Positions 14,492-23,504 of a stretch of DNA of 24,392 nucleotides are shown piece after piece. The stretch is from Promethearchaeota archaeon (GTDB lineage Archaea > Asgardarchaeota > Lokiarchaeia > Sigynarchaeales > SOKP01), in NCBI GenBank assembly GCA_019894655.1, contig JAGXNZ010000328.1, forward strand, positions 1 through 24,392. The letters run 5' to 3'. The notes below the pieces were generated by a model, which searched no databases, was not told where the DNA came from, and saw only the letters and a program-made list of their open reading frames with translations. The translations under genes were made by a program, and so were the position numbers. How positions within the stretch are numbered: the stretch's first letter is position 1; each line of letters starts with the position of its first letter.

Positions 14492-14794
14492 TTAATTATT
14501 GAGAAATTCTGATTTTAATGTTTCAGTGAAAAGTGACTTCTCACTATTTCTTAACTCGTGTGTGTCAATTCCTTTCTTGTTATAAAAATCAGGGCTATCA
14601 TCGTCTGAAAATAAATTCACAAGTAAGATGAGACAGTTTTGGAGTTCTAAATCGTTGTTTTTATCTCTATTGAAGTTCTTCATAATTTTGATAAGGAGAT
14701 TGCTGAGCCATACTTTATTGAAGTTAGATTGGTCATCCTTCATGCTCTTAGATTTCATATTATAAAAATCTAAGATATTAGCTATACAATCCAT
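14492..14794 (-). CDS. Small hypothetical protein, possibly truncated paralogue of the 182-residue neighbour
   Basis: A 100-residue charged, mostly helical protein of unknown function. Its first dozen residues (IANILDFYNMKS) resemble an internal piece of the 182-residue protein encoded next upstream on the same strand (FTNILDYEHYKS, about residues 124-135), and both then continue as charged helices of similar length. This suggests that the gene is the 3' part of a decayed duplicate. No homologous N-terminal part is found in the 280 bases upstream; an in-frame stop lies five codons before the ATG. It is convergent with the MFS gene, with only 22 bases between the stops. It may be a real short gene or a relic. 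Confidence 0.45.
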   Translation of the reverse strand: MDCIANILDFYNMKSKSMKDDQSNFNKVWLSNLLIKIMKNFNRDKNNDLELQNCLILLVNLFSDDDSPDFYNKKGIDTHELRNSEKSLFTETLKSEFLNN

Positions 14795-15074
14795 TTTAAT
14801 ATTATTCCCTTACCCACATGAAAGTTCATGAGTTACATTAATTTATGCTCCCGAAATTAGGTAACTCTTTGTTATTAAATCAACAGATACATGCTAATTC
14901 GAATATAAAAATATTTCTGACTATTTGTCGCAAGAGAAAAGTGAAATTAATAGAAAATAAGTGTTGTTCAATACATTATTGGAGGGGATTACTTACAAGA
15001 AAAGAGTTAATAGTTATATTCTTCAAATGACTAACGAAACCATTAATCTAAGCAATAAAAATATCGTGCTACAA
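14795..15074. other. 280-base spacer with no convincing gene
   Basis: Short overlapping frames occur on the plus strand but their products are of random composition and lack ribosome sites. If the 100-residue gene is a duplicate relic, this spacer is where its lost 5' part would have been. Confidence 0.4.
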
Positions 15075-15623
15075 TCAAACTTCAATATTTTCTATGAATG
15101 TATCAATGGCTTGTTCAAGATCGACCAAGTCCTCGACTTCTTTTATTTCACTACTGGCAATTCTGTTTAGAAATTCTTTTAAGAGTTTTTCCTTTTGTTT
15201 GTCCTGTGGGAATATTAAACTACTTTTATAATGTTCATAGTCTAAGATATTAGTAAAAACTAAAAAAATTATTTCGATGTGACTGTATTCAATCAAGCTC
15301 TGAAGTTTTTCTTTAGTAATGAGTGTTTTTGTTTGATCCTTATAGAATCCACTAAGGTCGTTATAATAGTTAGTAATGCGAGCAACATTATCCAACTGCG
15401 TCTGAAGGGCAGCCTGACTGATCGGACTATCATCAGAATACATGATTTCAAAATAAGCATTAACAAAATCTTTCAATTTTTGAAGCTTCTGTTGGAAAAC
15501 TCTTGTTTTGACTATACGAGTAAACATAGGGCTTTCTTTATCTTTATAAAAGCGGAGTTCGAACTTAACTATAGCTAAAATGTCGAGGAATAATTCCTTT
15601 ATATCAATGTTATCTCTTTCCAT
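15075..15623 (-). CDS. Hypothetical helical protein, 182 residues
   Basis: No family recognised. The product is soluble, rich in Lys, Glu, Ile and Leu and predicted by eye to be almost wholly helical. Segments include IDIKELFLDILAIVKFELRF, a middle region with TNYYNDLSGFYKDQTKTLI, a hydrophobic helix IEIIFLVFTNILDYEHYK and an acidic C-terminal helix. There is no signal peptide or transmembrane span. ATG at 15623 is the only sensible start. The neighbouring 100-residue gene seems to share a short block with it, hinting at a local tandem family. The surrounding stretch (14.5-16.8 kb) holds only unrecognised or poorly defined genes and may be lineage-specific. Confidence 0.65.
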   Translation of the reverse strand: MERDNIDIKELFLDILAIVKFELRFYKDKESPMFTRIVKTRVFQQKLQKLKDFVNAYFEIMYSDDSPISQAALQTQLDNVARITNYYNDLSGFYKDQTKTLITKEKLQSLIEYSHIEIIFLVFTNILDYEHYKSSLIFPQDKQKEKLLKEFLNRIASSEIKEVEDLVDLEQAIDTFIENIEV

Positions 15624-15796
15624 TTTACTGTAAGGATCTTCTTAGTTCTTAATTTATATTTAGTTTTATTAACTAGTATACATCTGATAATATAAAAATA
15701 TACTATATATTGAATTCTAATTTTTTAATAAATTTAATTCTTAAGATTACTTTTTCTATTTGATTCTAATAGAGTATTTTTCCTGTTCTTGGTTTC

Positions 15797-16786
15797 TTAA
15801 TAAGTTAATGGAAAATGACGTTGATCTAATATTTGATCTTTTGGAAAAAAGCTTTTTTGGCTTACTTTTCTTTTTATAAGTTTCCTGAAGATTATCGCTT
15901 TTATATGAATCCTTAAAATTCTGAGTGGAGAAAATATCATAAATTTTAAATCGTTAATAGGATTCTTTCTTAATTCGAGAAATTTTGAATAAAAACGGTT
16001 AGCTTTTGCTTTTTGCTTAGGGGTTTCAAAAGAAATAAATCTCTCGATAATTTTGCCCAATACCTCTGAATCTTCGTAACAATAGTAGTTTGAAGCCTTT
16101 AATGACCATTTAATTGCTTCTAACTGATATTTTATTGAGTTAAGTTCTTTAATAGGCCCTATCAATAATGCAAAAAACGATATGAAAAGATTCATAACTG
16201 TACTCCTAAAAATCTCGCGGACGGAAATTTTGATTTTGTGTCTAATAGAATTTCTAAGATCTTCTCCAAATAAAATCGTGCTATTTTGAATTACATTCCC
16301 TAAAACGATATTTCGAGGAGCAAACAACGCTGAAAAAACGCGATTTACTCGAAAAATCTTATAAAATTTAGCTTGTTCCCAAAATTTTTGCTTAGTTAGA
16401 AAATGGCTTACAAACATTCCTGTTGATTGTTGAACAACGCTAAGTATTTCGCGTGTAAGTTTTGATGCTGGTTCTTTGAAATTATGCTTAATCTCTAGTG
16501 CCAAAAAATACCTCTCAATTTCTTTAAGATGCCGACCTGAAACTCGATTTTTAAATATAAAAAGCAAATCACAATCAGAAATAATAGTATTTTCTATATC
16601 TGCTTGCTGACTTCCAAATAAGAGAAGAGATACGATTTTATTAATACCAATTTCTTTATTGATCAGAATAACAATATCTTTGATGTAATTTCGTGATTGC
16701 TCATTTAATCCATCAAGATTTCTGGAGATATGATGTTTTATTTTATCGTTTGTTTCACTAATTTTACCAGATTCTAAATCTTGCAT
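15797..16786 (-). CDS. Nucleotidyltransferase-fold protein
   Basis: The N-terminal part carries the DNA-polymerase-beta-type nucleotidyltransferase signature: LLLFGSQQ (G58, S59) followed after 12 residues by SDCDLLFIF with the paired metal-binding acids D71 and D73. This is the pattern GS...DxD seen in MNT-like, aminoglycoside and tRNA nucleotidyltransferases. The remaining 250 residues are helical and basic, with a moderately hydrophobic block (VMNLFISFFALLIGPI) and a Lys/Arg-rich end (IIFRKLIKRKVSQKSFF) that might sit on membranes or nucleic acid. A third catalytic acid may be E98 (ALEIK) but this is uncertain. No HEPN or antitoxin partner was recognised beside it. Substrate unknown. Confidence 0.7.
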   Translation of the reverse strand: MQDLESGKISETNDKIKHHISRNLDGLNEQSRNYIKDIVILINKEIGINKIVSLLLFGSQQADIENTIISDCDLLFIFKNRVSGRHLKEIERYFLALEIKHNFKEPASKLTREILSVVQQSTGMFVSHFLTKQKFWEQAKFYKIFRVNRVFSALFAPRNIVLGNVIQNSTILFGEDLRNSIRHKIKISVREIFRSTVMNLFISFFALLIGPIKELNSIKYQLEAIKWSLKASNYYCYEDSEVLGKIIERFISFETPKQKAKANRFYSKFLELRKNPINDLKFMIFSPLRILRIHIKAIIFRKLIKRKVSQKSFFPKDQILDQRHFPLTY

Positions 16787-16853
16787 CTTTTCTTGAAAAT
16801 TTATTTGCTATTATAAAAATATTAAATGAAAATTAAAAGTTGATTAGAATAAC

Positions 16854-18863
16854 TTATATTCGATTACTGAGAGAATACCCCCGACTAATAGCTTCCAAAA
16901 CAGTCTGTGGTTTTTTAGCATCGCCGAGTTTTTCGACAGGAATTTTTAAAGTTTTTATCTCTTTAAAAAGAGAATCATTTGGTTTAACACCTGTGGCATA
17001 ATAAACATAATCGACATCGTTAATTTGTTGTTCGGTATCTGTAGCATCAACATAAGATACATAATCTTCACCTATTTCAGTGACTTTTACGCTGGTAAGT
17101 TTTTTCACTCCGAGATAATCACATTTATCTAATAGAACCCATTTAGTAGTCTTACCCAATGCTGATCCTAATTTTGGTAATTGTTCTAAAACAGTTACTT
17201 TATTCCTTCCTTCATGCATCATTTTCAGCGCTACTTCTGGTTCTAATGCTTTATATAGTGTAAGAAAATTAAACGAATCTAGGTCCAATGAACCGTAGTT
17301 TGCAATGTAAATTGCTAATTCTATTCCTGTAGCACCGCCGCCTATAATAACATTATTTTTTCCTACTGGAGCATCGCCACTAAAAACATCATTTGCCCAA
17401 AATACATTCTCTCTTTCAATTCCCGTAATTGGAGGTTTAATTGGAGTTGAACCGGTTGCTACTAACACTGTATCTGGATTTATTTCTTTAATTCTGTCAC
17501 TTGTTATTTCTTGTTGCAGGTGAACATGAATATTATATTTTTGTATCCAGTAAGTATAGTTTTCAATCATCCTCTTAAATTCGTTCCTTCCGGGCGGTAT
17601 CCAAATTATATTTAATAGTCCTCCTATTTTATCATCCTTTTCATATATATGAACTTCATGACCTCTCATAGCCGCAACACGCGCAGCTTCTAACCCTGCT
17701 GGACCAGCCCCAATTATCATAACCTTTTTCTTGCTCTCAAGTGGTTTTAACTCGGTCTTAGCTTCCTTTCCTGCTCTAGCATTTCTTAAACATGTTACAG
17801 ATTGCATATTAAAGATGGCATCAAAACATCCTTGATTGCAGCCAATACAATTCATGATATCCCTTAATTCGCCTCTCTTTGCCTTTTCAGGAAGGTAAGG
17901 ATCCGCGATTAAAGTTCGCCCCATGCATATTGCATCAGCTTTTCCAGCCATTAAAATTTGCTCAGCTAATTCAGGTGTGTTTATTCTATTGGAAGAAAAT
18001 ACTGGTATAGTAACATGATTCTTAATATTTTCAGCTAAATATGAATAGCATCCCTCTGGAACATCCATCGTTGTTTGGGGTGTTTTAGTTTCGTGCCATC
18101 CTCCTGTCACATTGAGGTAATCCAGATACTTTGATAGTTCTTCTGCAATTACCCCTTTTTCTTTATAAGTATTACTATTAGGTACGAAATCATCTCCAGA
18201 TATTCTGTAACCCAGGGGCGTATCATCTAACTTAGATTTCATTAATTCTAGAGTTTCTAAAGGGAATCTGAGTCGATCTTCTAAATCACCGCCATAGTTG
18301 TCGGTTCGCTTGTTTGTTTTTGGAGAGAGAAATTGAGTCATTAAATAGCCTGCATTTGCACAAATTTCAACAGCATCAAACCCTGCTTTCTTAGCACGTA
18401 ATCCTGCGTCTACAAATGCTTGCTGTTCCGTTTTAATATCTTCTAGAGTCATTTCTCTTGGAGTAGTTTTGCTAAATTTACTGTATACCGCCGAGGGAGC
18501 GATGGGTGTTTTACCAATTATTAAAGGCATAGTATAGGCACCACCATGATATAATTGAGCACATACCTTTACATCGTCTCTTGCGTCATGAACAACTTTC
18601 GTTAGCTCAGTTAATGTAGGTAAATAATCATCACTATCAATAGAAATCATCATTGGAACTCCTTTTCCATAAAGGTCTACATAACATCCCCCTACAATAA
18701 GCATTCCAGCTCCACCTTTAGCTCTCTCTACATAAAAATCAATTAGTTTTTGACTGACATATCCGTCATTAGCCATATTAAGATTTATTGCAGGCATAAC
18801 TATACGATTTGATATTGTTAAATTACCAATTTCCAGAGGTTCAAACAATTTAAAGAATTTCAT
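16854..18863 (-). CDS. FMN/FAD/4Fe-4S NADH:flavin oxidoreductase (2,4-dienoyl-CoA reductase / 2-enoate reductase type)
   Basis: A 669-residue cytosolic flavoenzyme built like bacterial FadH and clostridial 2-enoate reductases. It has an N-terminal old-yellow-enzyme barrel (1-335: GNLTISNRIVMP, CAQLYHGG, QFLSPKTNKRTDNYGG, AICMGRTLIADP), a 4Fe-4S cluster site C339, C342, C346, C358, then FAD- (IIGAGPAGLEAARVA, 383-397) and NAD(P)-binding (IIGGGATGIELA) domains. Such enzymes reduce C=C bonds of enoates or dienoyl-CoA with NAD(P)H. The His-His-type motif of the active site appears as CANAGYL, keeping the Tyr used by FadH-type enzymes. Some 30 extra residues after GGGATGIELAIYIANYG recur, as remembered, in anaerobic members. 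It may serve unsaturated acyl-CoA breakdown with the thiolase. Same strand as the PAC2 gene, 148 bases downstream of it. Confidence 0.92.
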   Translation of the reverse strand: MKFFKLFEPLEIGNLTISNRIVMPAINLNMANDGYVSQKLIDFYVERAKGGAGMLIVGGCYVDLYGKGVPMMISIDSDDYLPTLTELTKVVHDARDDVKVCAQLYHGGAYTMPLIIGKTPIAPSAVYSKFSKTTPREMTLEDIKTEQQAFVDAGLRAKKAGFDAVEICANAGYLMTQFLSPKTNKRTDNYGGDLEDRLRFPLETLELMKSKLDDTPLGYRISGDDFVPNSNTYKEKGVIAEELSKYLDYLNVTGGWHETKTPQTTMDVPEGCYSYLAENIKNHVTIPVFSSNRINTPELAEQILMAGKADAICMGRTLIADPYLPEKAKRGELRDIMNCIGCNQGCFDAIFNMQSVTCLRNARAGKEAKTELKPLESKKKVMIIGAGPAGLEAARVAAMRGHEVHIYEKDDKIGGLLNIIWIPPGRNEFKRMIENYTYWIQKYNIHVHLQQEITSDRIKEINPDTVLVATGSTPIKPPITGIERENVFWANDVFSGDAPVGKNNVIIGGGATGIELAIYIANYGSLDLDSFNFLTLYKALEPEVALKMMHEGRNKVTVLEQLPKLGSALGKTTKWVLLDKCDYLGVKKLTSVKVTEIGEDYVSYVDATDTEQQINDVDYVYYATGVKPNDSLFKEIKTLKIPVEKLGDAKKPQTVLEAISRGYSLSNRI

Positions 18864-19011
18864 ACCAATTTCACATTGATTAAGTTAGAATTAATAGTTT
18901 TATTAGTTATTAAAATTGATAGCAACATAAATTATTAACTTTTATTTGTTTAAAGCTTAAACAAATGCTGTTCAAGCAATTTAATCAAAAAATCAAATTT
19001 TAAAGAAATAC

Positions 19012-19803
19012 CTATCGAAAGTAAGAATCAGAACTCCGTTCATCTTTAGGGTCCTTCATAAATTGATTTGCTTGCCTTTTATAAGAATCGATAATTTGTT
19101 CCATTTCTTCGATCTGTTTGTTTAATTCATCGAAGTTCATTTCGATATTAAAATATTCCATTAATAATACAACCAATGCCTTAGACGCTCGTGGATCCAA
19201 TGTCATTATGGGTAATGGTAATGTTTCTGCTAATAAGCATACTCCAGGAGCAAATCCTTTTTGTCCCGCCCAAGCGGGTAAGATTCCATTTGCTCCAGCA
19301 ATCACACCACCCTCCATTAATGTAACATTATCATATTTTAAGAATGAATCAATAATCTCTTGGTCTGTCCCACAAACATGGATTATAGGCTCATCTCTTA
19401 TCCTTTCAGTTACCATCGCACCTGCACTAACATACATTTTAATTTTACTATTTGTAATTTTATCCATCTCTTCACAGAATTTCTGAGAAAAGTCAAATAC
19501 TCCTTGTGAAGTCTGAGGTTGATAATTAGCCGTTAAAATAAAGATGTCAGGTTTGTTTTTCTGTTTTCTTGACTTATAATAAACCTTTGCTGAGGGAATC
19601 TCCAATTTACCCTTTTCAACGTTTGATTTAGGAGGAAAATCGAAATATTCAATATCCAAGAACTCTTTGGCCTCTATCGAGTCTTTAATCGAGGTTATCG
19701 CTAGTTTTGCGACCAAAGCAATCCCTGGCCAACCAATTAAAACAACAGGATCGATTAAATCATCTGGATTTAACTCGAATTTCTTATTTATGTTTATATT
19801 CAT
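19012..19803 (-). CDS. PAC2-family protein (proteasome-assembly-chaperone-like)
   Basis: A 263-residue soluble protein of the PAC2 family, homologous to the chaperones that help assemble 20S proteasome alpha rings (archaeal PbaA/PbaB, eukaryotic PAC2). Typical blocks are VLIGWPGIALVAKLAI (21-36), the strand/loop KPDIFILTANYQPQT, the MYVSAGAMVTERI stretch, GGVIAGANGILPAWAGQKG and the late DPRASKALVVLL helix. A charged coiled-coil tail (about 222-263) follows. The C-terminus (SYFR) does not form a strict hydrophobic-Tyr-X ending needed to dock on proteasome rings, so docking is not shown. It sits 21 bases after the zinc-ribbon membrane protein gene, implying one transcript. Family is confident; proteasome role is inference. 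Confidence 0.88.
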   Translation of the reverse strand: MNININKKFELNPDDLIDPVVLIGWPGIALVAKLAITSIKDSIEAKEFLDIEYFDFPPKSNVEKGKLEIPSAKVYYKSRKQKNKPDIFILTANYQPQTSQGVFDFSQKFCEEMDKITNSKIKMYVSAGAMVTERIRDEPIIHVCGTDQEIIDSFLKYDNVTLMEGGVIAGANGILPAWAGQKGFAPGVCLLAETLPLPIMTLDPRASKALVVLLMEYFNIEMNFDELNKQIEEMEQIIDSYKRQANQFMKDPKDERSSDSYFR

Positions 19804-19824
19804 TTTATTCCACCTTTCCTAATG

Positions 19825-20829
19825 CTATATGTCAAAATTTAATTTTTCTCCACAATGAGGACAGAATTCGATTTTTACTTTCATGTATTTCCCACAGAAA
19901 GGGCAATACATTCCGGACTTCAGATTTTTAGAAGCTTCTGTACTAGAAGCTTCAATACTTTGTGATGTTTGATAATAAGGTGATTGATGTTGAATTTGTT
20001 GCTCTCCTTTATTTTTTAAGTAGACATACAGAGAAGTAAGTAGGCAGATAAATAAGGGAGCAAGTAAGAACTCTGGAATATTAGAAAGTAGATCATATAG
20101 TATAATTAAACTGAAATTTCTCGTGGATGGGTTGTACCATGAAGAATCAGATATTTGGAGTAAGAAAGGATCCATAAATAGGTGGAAGATAAAATCGCAA
20201 ACTGAAATAAGCACAAAAATACCAATTATCTTCCAAAATGCTCCCCTTGCAACTTTTCGAGCCTCTTTTAAGGGTTGAATTCCTTCTTCTGAATGATACG
20301 TAAATATGTAAAAAATGTAATACCCAAAAATGATAATACTTGGAATATAAAGAAAAATTGCCCCTAAAGCTATTCCTACACCTAATAGTAGAATAACAAG
20401 CAATAATCTCCCATTAAGTGCGTTTTTTAATTCAGCAGAAAAGTTCGAAGGACTACCAGAGAATTTAGCGAACAAATAATTGCTTACTAAACACATAGCA
20501 AAGATTTTGAAGATTAATAATATTAAATTATTGAAAAACTCCATAGTGAGTAATAAAGTAAGGTATTCAGTCATAAGGTTAAGATCGTCGCTATTGAGGG
20601 CCATTGGGTCTTTTAATAGAATAATATCAACAGCAGGAGTTAAGAGGATTCCTTGCCAGTACAAATCAGCAACTAACAAATTTTTAATTATTAACGAAAC
20701 TATAAAAATTAAACCTAACGGGATAATCAAATTCACCCAACTTTTACCAAATAGATAAAAACCTTCAGAGATGATTTCGCTAAACCGTTTACTTGAATAG
20801 CTTTTCCGTCTTGGATAAGCATCCGACAT
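19825..20829 (-). CDS. Polytopic membrane protein with C-terminal zinc ribbon
   Basis: A 334-residue protein with about six hydrophobic segments: starting WVNLIIPLGLIFIVSLIIK, then a span near 95-115, LLLVILLLGVGIALGAIFL, IIIFGYYIFYIFTY, IIGIFVLISVCDFIF and FLLAPLFICLLTSLYVYL. The polar linker rich in Gln/Ser that follows leads to a zinc ribbon CPFCG...CPHCG at the very end. The amphipathic loop EARKVARGAFWKI between spans recalls a broad group of polytopic proteins of unknown function in bacteria and archaea. The tail has the same spacing (14 residues between CPxC pairs) and ending as the tail of the big subtilase in this window. It shares a divergent 128-base promoter region with the DUF2070 gene. 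Confidence 0.75.
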   Translation of the reverse strand: MSDAYPRRKSYSSKRFSEIISEGFYLFGKSWVNLIIPLGLIFIVSLIIKNLLVADLYWQGILLTPAVDIILLKDPMALNSDDLNLMTEYLTLLLTMEFFNNLILLIFKIFAMCLVSNYLFAKFSGSPSNFSAELKNALNGRLLLVILLLGVGIALGAIFLYIPSIIIFGYYIFYIFTYHSEEGIQPLKEARKVARGAFWKIIGIFVLISVCDFIFHLFMDPFLLQISDSSWYNPSTRNFSLIILYDLLSNIPEFLLAPLFICLLTSLYVYLKNKGEQQIQHQSPYYQTSQSIEASSTEASKNLKSGMYCPFCGKYMKVKIEFCPHCGEKLNFDI

Positions 20830-20957
20830 AATTTTTATTATTCTCTTAATTATTTATAATTTGTTAAAAAAAATATAATTTAAAGGTTTAATCTTTAATT
20901 TACTAGTAGGTATACAAAAAATTAATGTAAGAAACAAAAATTCTTTTAATACTTGTT

Positions 20958-22865
20958 ATGTACACACAACAACAACCCACACGCCATATTCCTGGAATAA
21001 TATCTTATATAGATTATTTTTCATCTAAGAGATCAGCTTACATTCTCCTTTTTAGTGTCCCTGCTATTATTGCTTTTTTATCGTTTATACTGAATTCACT
21101 TTACACGAATATTTGGAATTTCTTTTACCTTTCGAATGTTTTATTAACATTTTACTTAACCTCTGGAGGAAGTATCATAATATCGATGATTTTCTACTCA
21201 AAACGCGCTCCACTACTTGCTAAACCCCCGAAGGGATGGTCTTTTCAAATGAATACTTTATTTACTGGAATAATGGGTTTGTCACTTTTAATTGGGCAAA
21301 CTATTACAATTTTCCTTAGAAATGTCGCATTTCAAGAAGTTTTTCTCATATTGGGTACTATTATTTCCTTTTTTTTTGCATATGTTGTATATTTTTCGTT
21401 TACTACAGTTGGTAAATATGGAAATTTCACTTTAGCATTTGTACAGCCGGTAATTGAAATAACATTCTATAGTATTTTCGCATCTCAACTTCCTTTTTTA
21501 TTTTTCATCAGAGCAATCCTTTTCTTTACAATTTGTGCTATTATTTTTGCGCTCCCATACGCAAGAAGTATGTCTCGAGTAAGTAATATATACAGACAAG
21601 CAACTGGTATAGGAGGATATCCTTTTATTAGAGCTTTCGTATTATCGATGTTAACAGAGGGTAATGATGACTTACTCGAAGGATTTTTTGATAAAATAGG
21701 AGTCAACACCAAAGTTTTAATACAATATTTAGCAATCAGAAGCAAGGCTTCTCAAAAACTTAAAGGTTTATTTGTCATACCGCATGTTCATTTTGGACCT
21801 TTCAAAACTTGTGGATCTTCAGATTTACCAGCTTATATCTACGATACATTTAGTAATATTCAAGGTACGACAGTTTATCACACTACAAATGATCACACAC
21901 AGAATTTAACTTCCCAGAAGGAACTTGAAAAAATCTTGAGTAAAATAAGGAGCGATGTGAAGTACATCGAAGAAGACAATAAGGTAGAATGGATAAAAGA
22001 AATTAATGGCACCACAAGAAGCATGTCGAATTCTGCAAAGTTAATCGGTATTGATATAAATAACATTGCCATAATGTTCTTAACTCGACATCCTCTACCT
22101 TCTGATGATATTCAAGCTGAAATTGGCAATGAAATTAGAAAGATTGCAAAAGCTAAAGGTTATCGTGAGGTTATTATAATAGATTCACATAATTCTATTA
22201 TAGGGGATGAAGTTTTAATAAGAAACAAATCGATAGAAGCTAATGACCTTATATCTGTTTCAAAAAAATTTTTTATATCTAATAAGGCTACAGAAAATGA
22301 GAATAAAATTGTTGTACAATATGGTGTTGCAAAAGATCTAATGTCGGAATACACAGAAAGAGATGGTATTGGTACGGGTGGAATTGTTGTTCACTTATTT
22401 AAAGATATTGAATCAAATCAAAAAACGGTGTTTATTCATTTCGATGCAAATAATGCGTATGTAGATATTCGATCGTTCGTTTTAAACATGCTACAAAATA
22501 GAGGAATCGAGTGGGGGGAAATTACGACTTCAGATTCACACACTGTAGCAAGACAGTTCTCTGCTCGTGGATATTCTCCTTTGGGTGATAAAGTCACATT
22601 AGAAAAGATTCTAGAAAAAATTGAAAATTTAATAATTATAGCAGAAAACAATTTAGAAGACGTGGAATTTTTTTATCACGATTCAACTGTCGAAAATGTA
22701 AAAATATGGAATGATCCTCGCTATTTTGAGGTAATTATGAATACTTTATTCAAGTGTATTAAAGTTTCTCAAGGACTATTCACTTACAGTATGATAATCC
22801 CTGCTTTATTCTCAATAATATTACTCCTATTTTTCTATAACATCCAATTTTCTGTTTTTTTTTAA
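20958..22865 (+). CDS. DUF2070-family archaeal membrane protein
   Basis: A 635-residue protein with about seven membrane spans in the first 200 residues, a large cytosolic domain (about 210-610) and one terminal span. The cytosolic part has the His/Asp-rich signature of DUF2070: IPHVHFGPFKTCGSSDLP (275-291), TTNDHTQN (309-316), IDSHNS, FDANNAYVDIR and TSDSHTVA, which looks like a metal-dependent hydrolase site. The family is nearly confined to archaea and, as far as I know, uncharacterised. The first His-Pro of the usual HPGPF box is HVHFGPF here. The two genes behind it, a small GTPase and its partner, follow on the same strand after 102 bases and might be functionally linked. Confidence 0.85.
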   Translation: MYTQQQPTRHIPGIISYIDYFSSKRSAYILLFSVPAIIAFLSFILNSLYTNIWNFFYLSNVLLTFYLTSGGSIIISMIFYSKRAPLLAKPPKGWSFQMNTLFTGIMGLSLLIGQTITIFLRNVAFQEVFLILGTIISFFFAYVVYFSFTTVGKYGNFTLAFVQPVIEITFYSIFASQLPFLFFIRAILFFTICAIIFALPYARSMSRVSNIYRQATGIGGYPFIRAFVLSMLTEGNDDLLEGFFDKIGVNTKVLIQYLAIRSKASQKLKGLFVIPHVHFGPFKTCGSSDLPAYIYDTFSNIQGTTVYHTTNDHTQNLTSQKELEKILSKIRSDVKYIEEDNKVEWIKEINGTTRSMSNSAKLIGIDINNIAIMFLTRHPLPSDDIQAEIGNEIRKIAKAKGYREVIIIDSHNSIIGDEVLIRNKSIEANDLISVSKKFFISNKATENENKIVVQYGVAKDLMSEYTERDGIGTGGIVVHLFKDIESNQKTVFIHFDANNAYVDIRSFVLNMLQNRGIEWGEITTSDSHTVARQFSARGYSPLGDKVTLEKILEKIENLIIIAENNLEDVEFFYHDSTVENVKIWNDPRYFEVIMNTLFKCIKVSQGLFTYSMIIPALFSIILLLFFYNIQFSVFF

Positions 22866-22967
22866 AATCTTGAAGCTTATCTTTGTATGATCTACATATT
22901 ACAGAAATATTTGTAAGAAATATACCCTTTTTTCTTTAAAAATAATTATTTCGTTATTGCTTAAGTA

Positions 22968-23504
22968 ATGTTGAGTTCCGAGATTTCAAGATTAATGAAA
23001 ATAACTTTTATTGGTTCTCCGGCTGTTGGGAAGACGACTATGCTGAGACTCCTATCAAAAGATACTATTGACAAATTTTATTTCCCTACTCATGGTTTTG
23101 ATTTAAAAACGATTAAATTGGATGATTATCATATTCGCATTTGGGATTTTGGCGGTCAACAAAGTTATCTAAAGACTTATTCAAGAGATTACCTTATTGG
23201 TTCAGATGTTCTTTTTATTGTTACTGATTCTACACCCCGAAATGTTTTAAACTCGCGAGAATTAATTCAATTCGCGACCCATTTTATCGATCGGGAGTGC
23301 CCTATAGTTGCAATAGCAAATAAACAAGATTTAGAAAAGAAAAATGGAAAAATGAGTCCAAGTCGCGTAGAAGAATTGCTTCACATAAAAACTTATGGAC
23401 TTACGGCGATAAATCCAAGCGAGAGAAATAAATTATTAGATATTATTAGAAAAGAATTAAACCAAGTTTTATTAAGAAGGAGGTTAAAAGAAGATGAATT
23501 TTAA
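22968..23504 (+). CDS. Arf/Ras-superfamily small GTPase
   Basis: A 178-residue GTP-binding switch protein. G1 GSPAVGKTT (16-24), G2 Thr41 in PTHGFD, G3 WDFGGQQ (59-65, the Arf/G-alpha style WDxGGQ), G4 NKQD (118-121) and a degenerate G5 TAIN (146-149). Q64 is in the place of the catalytic Gln. No N-terminal Gly for myristoylation and no C-terminal CaaX or Cys pair is present; the tail is basic (RRRLKEDEF), so membrane binding, if any, is by another route. Two starts are possible: 22968 (used) and the ATG at 22995 next to the P-loop strand. Eukaryotic-like GTPases of this type are expanded in Asgard archaea. The next gene starts inside its last codons, marking a functional pair. Confidence 0.92.
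   Translation: MLSSEISRLMKITFIGSPAVGKTTMLRLLSKDTIDKFYFPTHGFDLKTIKLDDYHIRIWDFGGQQSYLKTYSRDYLIGSDVLFIVTDSTPRNVLNSRELIQFATHFIDRECPIVAIANKQDLEKKNGKMSPSRVEELLHIKTYGLTAINPSERNKLLDIIRKELNQVLLRRRLKEDEF
23477..23484 (+). promoter_or_regulatory. Strong Shine-Dalgarno site inside the GTPase 3' end
   Basis: AAGGAGGT lies within the Arg codons near the GTPase C-terminus, 9 bases before the ATG (23494) of the partner gene. This fixes that start and couples translation of the two genes. Confidence 0.7.

Noticed and set aside
14845..15170. Two overlapping short open frames on the plus strand
   Set aside because: Random-looking composition, overlapping each other in different frames, no ribosome site, and the second runs into the convincing gene on the other strand.
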